Source: Branchiostoma floridae
Lineage: Eukaryota > Chordata > Leptocardii > Amphioxiformes > Branchiostomatidae
Length of the DNA: 64,000 nt
Assembly: GCF_000003815.2 (NCBI RefSeq)
Contig: NC_049991.1
Coordinates: 9,804,506 to 9,868,505, forward strand
Direction of reading: 5' to 3'
In this document: positions 49,601-61,300 of the stretch, in pieces
How positions within the stretch are numbered: the first letter of the stretch is position 1
Layout of the letters: each line of letters begins with the position of its first letter
The notes under the pieces: generated by a model
Seen by the model: the letters and a program-made list of their open reading frames with translations, nothing else
What the model was told of the DNA's origin: nothing
Database searches by the model: none
Made by a program: the position numbers and the translations under genes

Positions 49601-52288
49601 TAAAAAAGCACTTACTGTACAAAAAGCTCAAGCCAACCAAACTGGACGGTTTCCTGGACAGGAGAGAGAAACAGTTTGACCTTGAACAGAGGCAGATTCT
49701 GTCATCGGGGCCGCAGGGTGTCAAGGTTGAAGGACAAAAGGTTGAGGTTAAGAAGGAGGGAAGTGTAGCTGCAGGAGCGGCACAGTCCACTACAGGGTCT
49801 TCTGGGAACCAAGCGTCTGTTGCCAAAACAGTGACCTCGCCTGCTGCTGTCACCACGGCAACTACATCGCTTACGTTGCCTGCACTCTCGACCAAGGTTA
49901 CCAAACCATTACCCACACCAGCTGCTGTGAAAGCAGCTTCAAGCCCAACCCCCCAGGCCAGTTCTCCAGAGAAGCCATCTACCAAGTCTGGCCTGGGGAG
50001 CCCAGAAGGTGATCCCAAGACATTCGAAAATGCATTTAAAAACTTCCTCGGAATTCCCGAACCCATCGCAAATGGAGAAGTTGACTCCTCTCAGTCTCAG
50101 ATGAACAGTATGGTTTCCAAAGGTTGTCACCAGTGTTACTCTCCCTCCTGTTTGTCAGGTTCAGGGTCATGTTACTCTACTGTGTGTAGGTGGCAGAGAC
50201 ACATAGCAAGAAGTCATGGAGAGGCTGACAAGGCAGTAGTCTCTCCTGACAGGACTAAGCAGCACCTCTCCCCTGTATCAGGGAAATCAGATACAAACAC
50301 AGACACAAACACAGACCCTGACACAGCTTGTGGCAGAAAAGGTGTTCCCAACGGGTCCATTTTGGATGGTATGGTCTCCTCCAGGGGTTCTGAGGTCCCT
50401 GTGAGCGGAGCATCGTCGCTGTTGTCCAGCATTGTTAGTCAGTCTAAAGGGCAGGTCCCGGCAGCCTGCAGTACTGCACAAACTGCCTGCACAGGGGTGG
50501 CAACACAGGGTACAAATGCAGTGCCTACGAATGTGCCAAGCACCAATGTGGGACCAACTTCAGCCTTACCACAAGGCAACAACTGTGGCAGCCCAGTCGG
50601 TACAGTCCAGGGATGTGGGGAAAATGACAGCTCATTAACAAACAAAACGCAGCAGGCAAGCACGCAGTCATCGCCCTCTGTTACAGAGAGAGTGCAACCG
50701 CCATTAACAAATTGTGTTGGTTACGCTAGTCCAGCAAAGACCAAAACTACGGCTGCTACCGTCTCCCCTGTATCTGCCACTGCAACAACAAATACAGCAA
50801 AGTCTCTTCCATTCGGTAATGGGGTAAGTGGTATGGTGACAACAGTAGCAAGCATTGATGGGGTGGTAAGAACAGTTCATACTGTAACCAAGTCAGTTGT
50901 GAAGACCACCACTCAAAGTTCCACCCACACAGTTGTAAGGACTCAACAGTCGGGTACTGTTGCTCAAACATCAACTGTTAGTAGTTCAATGGCTGCTACT
51001 GTCAATGCCACAAAAACTGAAACTAGTTCCAAAGTATTGAGTTCTGGAATTGCAAGCAAAGGTACTTCAAGTGTTGTTACTTCTCAAGCATCTGCTGTGA
51101 AAGCATCTCTCACTGTTTCGAAGTCCGATGGCGACGTAACGTACTCGACCACAGGAAAGGTGTACCTTGCAAAGTTTACCAGAGTCAAGAAGAAGAAAAG
51201 TCAGAAAGTTTTACTTCCAAGTAGTAATAAGTTTTCCACTCGAGTAGGGAAGAAGAGCATATTTATCCTCCCACCCCAAGAGCTCAGGAAGCTTGCCAGG
51301 CGAGGGGCAAATAAGGAAGTTGCGTGCTTCAAGTATGATGCCAAAATGGTGGGTGCCCACTGGCCTTATTTAGCTCCAAGGCCAACCTTCCGGCTTGCTT
51401 GGCGGTACCACGTGCAAATACTGCGTTCACTGTCGTCCGTGGCCTCGCTGATACGAGTCCTGTGGGCGTGTTTGCGTTGGGAGGACATGAGTATCAAGCC
51501 ACCGACGGGGACATCCAACACGATAACGACAGAAACAGAGATCACTACGACAGAAATTACCAAGAGAAGAGACGTGGGGACGTTTGGTCTGCGGTCAGAG
51601 TACTGCGTGAGGAAGATCATCTGTCCAATCAACACACCTTCTCAAAAAGGTACTCTAATTCTTGACATTTTTGTTCAGTTTGCAGTTTATTTGATGACTG
51701 CTTCACCATAAGATTGAAACCTGTGTTTGCATTACTGTACAGTATGTAATGTAGTGCTACTGCAAACCACTGTTAACACTCCATTTCGTCCCTAATAATT
51801 GCAAAATCATATCCCTGCAAACATAAGTATTGTTTGTGTTCATTGTGTTCTGCTGTTTTTCTGTTATGTGATACATGTATATCTGACTGAAATACTTGGT
51901 ATACATCTACATGTATTACTGAATTTTTGTGATGATGCATGTTTCAATGTGAAATATAGCAATGCAAGCTGAAGATACATGTACTTTTTTGTATTTGTCT
52001 TGATGGAGTAAAAGAGAGATCATTAGTGATGTTCTCCTATGGGTACCAAAATATGGACGTGCAAGAGTAGGAAGACCATGTAAAACTTATCTACACCACA
52101 TTTGAGAAGACACTTACTGTTTAATGGAAGATCTGCCCAAGGCAATGAATGGAGGATAGTGTTGGATGGAGAGATAGAGTCATGTTCATCTGTGCAACCA
52201 GCACGACAGTATGGTGATGATTATGATGATATGTTTGCATATGGAGGATAGGGATGGATAGAGGGAGAGAGTCATGTTCATCCGACCA

Positions 52289-52322
<34 letters not shown>

Positions 52323-55300
52323 TGTTTGCGTATGGAGGATAGGGATGGATGGAGGGAGAGAGTCATGTTCGTCCGTACGATTGGATGATGATGATGATGT
52401 GTTTGTGTTTTACAGAAACCCACCGTCCACAGAGGAAGGGTCTCCGCTCCAGTTCCCAGACACCCAAGGCTGAGGCCCCCCAGCCCAGCGGCCCCATGGT
52501 GATAGAGACCTGGGTGCCGGAGGAGGACCTGGAACTATGGGAGATCAGACAGTTTGCTGAGAAGTAAGCTTGCTATGTTTGTTTCTTTTGCACAACCAGT
52601 ACATGTATAAACTGCCTTTAGGGTTAACAGTACTTCCACTAACTGTACAAGTTGCACAAACTACACTGTACTGTGTAGTGTGAGGTTTGATTCACTGACA
52701 CTGGGATAGACTCCTACTCTTACTGTAGGAGCTGAAATTACACCTGTATAATTGATGTCTATGGGTTACATACCATTTTGGGGGGACTCTACTTTACTCT
52801 ACAGTAACTGTTGTTTTTATTTCTTTCATTTATTTGAGGCTCATGACTTTTTTATTGGATTTGTGTGGTGAGTCATAAAGATTTAAGCCACATACAAGTA
52901 TTTTCAACATATTTTGACACGACAAACAAAATAGAACATTAAATAGAATACTCCTGGATAAGCATTCCTACACAAAAAAATCTCGTTTGTCATAAAGATA
53001 AATGGTGTGGATAAGTGTCTTCAGCAAAGGCCAACATTTTGGACCATTGGCAATACAAGTTTGGTTACCAAGTCTGTAACATTATGGCCATTGTATAACT
53101 TGTACCTTGTAAGCATAGCATTGCTTGCTGCAGTGTTGACCGCCATGTCTGGTGTTCCAGGCTAGAGAAGCAGCAGGAGCAGGCCCGTCAGAAGGTGGCC
53201 CAGGCGGAGGCTGCGACCAAGGCTGAGCAGGTGAAGGCCCAGCTGGAGGTGCAGCTGAAGCAGCAGAGGCAGGCCATGCAGCAGAAACGCCTGCAGGAAC
53301 AGGCTACCAAGACAAAAACACAGGTCCACATATATACATGGTTCTACACATGTAGTCTACAGGACAATAGTGAAAGAAAGGTGTTTTTTGTATGTAGGCA
53401 GGGTAAATTGGAGTACCATTCAGGGCTAGTAATATGCAGCAGAAATGTCTGCAGGAACAGGCTACCAAGACAAAAACACAGGTCCACAAATACCCAAGGT
53501 TCTAGTCTATAGGAGAGAGTGAAAGAAAGGTGTTTTACATTTTGTATATACAGTGTACTAATATAGGCAGTGAGATCTTAAAAACATTTTAGAATACCAT
53601 TCAGGGCTTGAAATACTGGGTGCACATGCACTGTCTTTAGTGCACCTAGAATTGGAGATGTGCGCTTAAATTTTGACATGGGGTCCACTGATGTGTGAAT
53701 TGTTTTGTGACATTTAACTTAATTTCATGCTGTGCACCAGAATTTTTTAGTGTTTAGTGTATCTAAATGTGTAGTTAGGTAAGGAGCACCACTGCATGTA
53801 TTAGTAGTAGTCCACTGTATTCTGCTGATGCAGTGGTCTGGACACTCTGCATGTATTCCCCAAAATAAATTCAAGCTCTGCCATTGATGAACCTTCATTG
53901 TATTTTCTAGATAGAGAAGGCAGATAGGGTGTCTCTTTAGGAAGTATTAAGGGCATGAGCAACTTGAGAAGTTTATCTTTTTTTCATGTAACCAGATAAG
54001 TGTAATGATGATTGTTTCACATTTCTCTACAGACACCACAGACTCCCCAAGCCACCCCGAAGGTTGTCACTGTGTCCATCACCCCCGAGCAGATGAAGTT
54101 GGTACAGTCCGGCGGGGCGACACCAGTCACCAGTATCACCACGGCGACCACAGCTGTGGTGCAGACCCCGACAGGTGTGAAGAAGGTGCAGATACCTGTC
54201 CGGAGGATCATCACTGTTGGAGGGGCTGCAGCCGCGGCAAGGGCATCAGCTGCCTCCTCAGGTGGGTGGACTTGCGGGGTCACGGGGTCATTGGAAGATA
54301 CTACTAATTCACCAAAGATATTGTTTTTGGTCTGTTGTGTTATCTCGAATATTTTGCACATGCTAGTCAGGTTAAACATAGTGTGACAGGAAGTGGTCAA
54401 TGAACATGATGTGAAATGTTAATTAAAATCGTATGTTCATAATTGAGGAACTACAATTAATCAAGACATGAGAAACTACAAATAGTTCTTGTGAGAGATG
54501 TTTGAACTCTTGTTTTACAGGCATTCTTGGAACCACCAAGACAACTCCAAGTCTTCTGCCCGCTGTATCCAAGCAGACCTTCCCACCTTACCCGTCCCAG
54601 GGGATGACAGCCACCCTCTCCGGTACCCCCACCTCCTCAACAATGGTACGGCTTCCCATCTCACAGCTGCAGCAGGCAGGAGGCAAGGTAGGAATGAAAA
54701 CAGTGGAAAAAACTCTCGTCTCTCTTGTCTTCATTTTTGACTTAGTTATACCCCAATTTAAACAGGAAACAAAGTGTCTTGTATAGGCTACTGGAGAAAT
54801 TCCAAAGAAGGACTTCTTCCATTTTCATTGTTTTGAGATATGTACTAAATTGCATATGTAGATTAGCACCAGGGCATAGTAAATGGTAGGGTAACTGTGT
54901 AAGATTAAAGGAAAAGTGCCAAGAAAAGTCAAGTGTATTGTACAATGTAAAATTGTTGGATCAGGATTCTGACAAGGGGAGTTTGTAAGGGCAGTGGGGA
55001 AGGTGATCCTGTAGCCTGTATAAACATGTATGCAACTGTCACATTATAGTCAACATCATCAGTTGCGGGACAAGAAGGCAAGATCTGACTCAACGGGCTA
55101 AAGTAGGAGATATAGAGTCCCCAAACGTCCCCAATTATAAGATATTTCGTAGAGAATATGTTGATGTTCCTGTTCTTTTCCCTCAGATCCAGTTCAAGAC
55201 CGTGACAGTACAGGCCCCAGTCCTGGGACAAGGCCAAACACAGGTCATCCAGGGTCAGGGTGTGTCGAGTCAAGGTCAAGGACAGGTGCTGCAGGCCCAC

Positions 55301-58300
55301 ATGACCCCCCAGGGTGTGCTCCAGTATCGTCTGATCAAGCCTACAGGCCAGGCAGTACAGGCACAGGTGGTGGCCAGCACACAGGGACAGGCTGTACAGG
55401 TAAGGCTGTAGAAAGTGTGTTCTAAGGGGGAGGGGGGCAGGGACAGAACATGACTGACTGACAGGCAGTACATGCACTGCACACAGGGACAGGCTGTACA
55501 GGTAAAGACGTAGAAAGAATGTTCTGAGGGGAGGGGGACGGGGACAGGACTGATGACAGTTGACAGGTTTAAATGTCCTCTGTAGCCATGTGACACAACA
55601 AGTATGACTAGTAATGTGATAATAAGTGCATAATCAAGAATAATATGGATATGAGTTTTATGATCATATGCTAATATTTAATTTCCAATACAAAAGATTA
55701 ATTTTCTGGCTTGTATCTTGTGACCCTGCAGTCCCAGACTGCCCAGATCCAGGTGCAGGCTGGTGCGACCAGTCAGACGGTGCAGGTGCCAGTCCAGACC
55801 CAGCAACAGGTGCAAGCACACCCACAGGTGGTGGTCAAGCCCTCACAGGTCAGTAGGGCGGCACCATAGCACTGACAAGCACAGTTTATGTACAGTGCCA
55901 CCTACAGTGAATTGTAGATGTACATGCCAATGCCTTGTCTCAGTGTTAGTTTTAGCTGGTGTTTGAGCAGTGTTTCCTTTGCATATTGCTGTATGCTTGC
56001 TCCACTTCCTCTTGGAAATGCCACCAAGTTTTCAGGATCTCCACTTGATCATGTAAGAGAGTATTCATGCAGTGAAGTTGAAACTCCTGAACATGAATAC
56101 GTAGATTTCTTTGTCGTAGAGGTCAGTCAGCTAGATTTGTAGTTTCATCCAAACCATTTACATGTATGACCTTGTATTTTGCCCGGTGGCCATGATACAA
56201 TGACTTATTTTGCTCTTGTTCCCAGAGCGGTGCTGTACAGGGTACAGTCCAGGCCCAAGGCCAGGCTGTCCAGGGACAGCGCCTCATCTTACCAGCTGTT
56301 AACACTCAGGTATTCACATTTTCTTTTTACTCTTAGATAAGGGACAAATTTTGATATTTGTTCTACTGTACCAGGCTTTCAACTTTTACAAAGTACAGTG
56401 ACTGTACTACTAACGCTGCAACCTGTCCTGATACAACAGATCGCTCAATGAATTTGTTGATAAAAAAAACTTTTAAACAACAGATAGTGAGTCAGTGAGT
56501 GAAATCTTGCCCCATATTCCAATTATGAAATCAAGGTCTACACAATCCAATTTTGGTTGCTGTATTGTTCCTCAGCGATCACTGTCTAAAAGAAAGGTGG
56601 CCTAACATGTAACATGTTCTCCAGGGTGCTAGTGCAACTGTCCAGACCAGTGCAGCCTCTGTGTCCGGGCAGGTGTCTGGTCAGCCCTTGCAGGGCCAGG
56701 CCACCGTGTCTCAGACCCCGGGGATGCAGACCCAACCCCTGAAGATCCAGACGGCCCAGGGACAGACCATCGTGTTACAGCCACAGTCCCTGGTCACTCC
56801 GACTGGACAGGCCCAGCTGCTCCCTGGACAGCAGATCTTTAGGGCCACCATGCCTGACGGGACGGTCAAGCATTTCATCATCACACCCAAGATCGTCACT
56901 CAGAGTAAGTCGGAGCAACAGTCATTCATAGAAAAGTGGCATTTACACAATTTCTGTAATGGTTGAAGTACAAAGTATGATATACCGTTGTTTGGTTCTG
57001 GAAGGTATGGTGGAACAGGTGTTTCTTGCAGCCTCTTTCTTGTTAGAAGACACCTTTTCAAGGTCGTCATACAAAAAAATACATTTTGTTTAGACTTATT
57101 TGAAAAAATGCACGCACAAAAAAAAACATACTGTTTATACTTATTTGAAAGGAACACTTCTTACAGTTGGATAAATGATATCTTGTGTCTATTGACTTTT
57201 TGCTAGATGCCATTATTTTACTTGTACATTATTTTACTTGTACATTTATGTCCCTTCCCTTTTTCCCAACCTCCCACAGCTGTGCAGCCCACCACCAGCA
57301 CTCCGCAGCCCATCAAGAACGTGGTGAGCCTGCAGACGCCCAGCGTGCAGCAGAAAATCCTGCAGATGCAGCAGCAGCACCAGCAGCAGCAGCTGGCCGC
57401 CATCCAGGAGGCCCAGAAGAAGGACAGGGAGCTGCAGCAGAAATATCAGCAGCAGTTGATGCAGAAACAGGTAGGGGGCGCTTCTTGGCTCATTACCCCA
57501 ATAGCAGTACTGGAAAATAACATTCAGGTTTTGTTGGCAATGTTTTAGTATAAATTCCTGTGAAGTATTAATATTATAGAATACATTTTTGTATGTACAG
57601 TCAAACCTGTCTATAGTGGCCACTCAAGGGACCGGACAAATGTGGCCACTATAGACAGGTGGCCTCTGTATAGAGGTGGTAACTTGTAGATAAAATACCC
57701 AAGGGACCGACAAAAAGTGGCCACTATGGACAGGTGGCCCCTCTGTAGAGGTGGCCCCTAATACAGGTTTGACTGTACATGTATGTCTTTGGGAAAAGGA
57801 TAGAAGCAAGTAGACTTTAGTGGATAATGCAACATACAATAGTGTTGAAAGGCTCTTGTTTACCATGATTCTAGGAAATATAGTTTGATCCACTGTTTTG
57901 ACTTACATACGTGTAGTAGGTGGCTTGTACAATGTTTCTTGTGCTGGAGTTTGATGAATACGAAGTTAATTTGGTAACTTACAAGATGGTAGCTGATGTA
58001 CAAACTTTGTGCTACAGGAGTTGAAGCTATGGATCATCATATTTCTTGATAAACATGATATCTTTTTTTTTTACTGTTAAGTAGGGTGCCCTTTAAAGCC
58101 ATCAGCAAAAGTTAGAAAGGCAGCTTTTCAGTGGTTACTTGAAATTTCAAAGAAAGTTGTGTAGAAAGCCAAATACCTGCCTCTGGATTCTATTTAACAA
58201 TAGTATAAAGAATTGTACCGAAAACATTGCGTGAAACAAATGGTAAAAGTAGCGCAAACATTAATCATACTCTTATTTCTCGTTTCCGGAGCTTTCTGAT

Positions 58301-61300
58301 TCACCATTGGCAGTTGGAAAACAAGCAAAGGTACGGCTGAAGTACAGGTCAAAACATGCCATCCCTGAAAAATTGACCAGTAAACCAAAACTGTATGCAG
58401 GAAGGAAAACAAAAAAGGACAAGGCCAATGTTTTTACCTGTAGTTTGAGTTTGTTTCTTTAACAGTGTGGATTTCTGTTTGAACCTTTAGAATTGTAAAG
58501 ATTGCTTGAGCCTGTGTTGTAGCATGCCTTTAAAGGCTTGACATTTTTTTTCTAAACTCACCTTGTGTGCGGTGCACTAACACATCCGTGATCATAGTGA
58601 AAAGTAGTTAACGTAAACCTTACAACTATGAAGAGCCCTTGATATACCCACAGATATTTCTTTTGGCAAAATTACTCATGTTGACAAACATTCAGTAGAG
58701 GCTAAACAAGAAAGTAGTTAAAGAAATCTCAGCCAAGTTGAAAATATTTTGATCCATTTGATGTCACAACTTAGTTTACATTTATTCTGTGAATTGATAA
58801 TAGGAACATAGGAACGTTTCAAAGTCTATCATTTTCAACTGTGACAAGCTTTATCGTACTGTGTATCAAAACTAGACACAGCTCTTACAATGTATGTATA
58901 ACTAAACACTTGTTACAATGGCCAAAAACTTATTATAATAATCCTTCCTCTAAACTAAAATGTATGGCTATTATTGACTCGTTTAAAGAGTGTGATCTTC
59001 AAACACACTGCCACAATATTTGAGATTATTTACATTCCATACCTGAAAGATATTTGATTCTGTATGATGCTAACAAACAAGAGTAGATAGTTTGTAGTAT
59101 ATCTTTACCATGGTGAAATGAATAACAGTCTGCATGTAGCTTGCACCTATGATACTTTTGTTATTTATTGTGTGTTTCTCCTACAGTAGAGGCAGTTATA
59201 GAACTGTGGTTGGTTTTGTTCCCCCAGGTGCAGATTAAGCAGAACAAGCTGATTGAGAACCTCCGTGCCAAACAGAAGACACTCACACCTGAGGAGAGAG
59301 AGGACAACCAAAGGTGGGAGAACGGTCCCATAGATACATGTACATGTATATGTACCCCCTTCCCACACCCACCCACCCAATATGTACAAGACATCTAACA
59401 TTTGCAAGCAAAAGTATTTACCCTCATAGGGTCTAGCCTAACATTTATACCAAGAAACAACACATATCCTATACCATAGGTTTGCCGTGTATGATAAACA
59501 GTGTAAAAACCAAAATGTTGATGTATTTTCATTGTTTAGAAGGGAAGAAGAAAGTGACCTGAAATAGCATGTTTCTCTTCTGTGAAGGAAAAATGTCACT
59601 ATCATGTATTCCATTAGTGAATTCTTTCCATGTACCTTTAGGACCAGCTTACTCAAGATATGCCAATAAAGTTGTGCCAAAAATGTGTGTAGTGGGAGGC
59701 TTGTTAAACCATTTTCTCCATGTCTGACCCTGTTGTCACCCCCCTCCCCTCCCTGCAGGATGATCGTGTGTAATCAGGTCATGAAGCACATCCTGGACAC
59801 GATCGACCGCGAGGAGAAGGCCGATCAGAAGAAACGCAAGAAGGAAGAGACGGCAGAACAGAAACGCAGCAAGGTCAGCTCCACTGTTTGTTTATTTATT
59901 TATTTGGTTCACATTCATCACAGTGAACAGGACAAGAGTAACAGGATACAGCCTTTTTCATAGCTTTTGTTTAAGCCAATAATGCTAACAAGTTGTAGTT
60001 AATATCATCATACACATACAGTTATGGTAATACATTGTATGCCTAACAGAAGTATCTCCAAATGCATACAAAAACGAATACATATGCAAAGGAGATAAGC
60101 AAGTCTGGCATAATATCATTCTGCAAATTGAATGTTAAAATGTTTGTTTTTCAACTTGTAGAACCTAACTGCAAAGCCTAGGTGATGTGCAGGTTGTGCA
60201 TTGTTGTATAATGTAATAGATAGTACAGTAAATATTGAAGGTTTGGTTTTACAGGCCATGGCTCTCAAACTGCAGACAACACTCTTCAAACACAAGGAGC
60301 AGCTGAGGAAAGACATGCTGAAAAAACGCTCTCTCATGGAGAAGGAGATTACAAAGGAAGTTCAGGTAGGGCTTAGTCTTTGGATAGGGATTCCTAATGT
60401 ATAATAGACAGTATTACAATTTCTTATAAGAATGTATAGGTTGGAAAGAAAAATTCAAATATTACACAGGAATTTTGCAAGATGAGTAAGGCCTGTTATT
60501 AAAAGAAGGACACAAGAGAGGAAGATTTTCAATAAATTTGAAAGATAACATTTGCAAGGAAATGCATTATGTGAACTTTCACATGGTGTAGCCTAACAAA
60601 CTACTCCTCTGATTATTCTTAAACAAAGGCATTTATTGTGTATGATAATGAGCTACATTATGTAATAGAACACCATAGGGTGTCTGACACACTTCCAGTA
60701 ACCATGGTGACAGCCGTCTGGTACGGGTCATATAATTTATTTGTTTGGAGAAGTGGAAGAGGAAGAAGAAGAAACAGTGCTAAAAACAATGTTTCCCTTC
60801 CGTGAAAGTAAACCTAGGTAAGAAATCACGGTTGTTACTTGATGCAGGATGAACTGAAACATGAACTGAAGAAGAAGGGTCACAAGAGAAAGGGGAGCGA
60901 GACAGCCTCCTCCGGTCTGGAAGACACGCCCAAGAAGAAGAAGAAAGCAGAGAAGCCTGCGAAGGCAGAAGGGAAGTCTAAGATGATCCGAACCAGCCAG
61001 TCTAGTAGGGACAAGGACAGGAAGCTGTACTGTGTCTGCAAGACTCCGTACGACGCAACACAGTGAGTAGATGTGATTCTTAGAAATGTTTTAGCGAACT
61101 TCTTTTGTTAAACATGTTTGCTCAGTACAAGGCCAAGAGACCACTTCTAGGTAGATTGAGTATACAAATTAGTGTGTTAAGTGAATGAATGTGTGTTTAC
61201 AAAGCAACAGGGACTTCAGCGAAAACTTGGTGACTTTGCACCTGTGGTGGGGATTTGTGAGTTTTGAAAGAAAACACTGAAGTAGAACTAACTTTGGATG

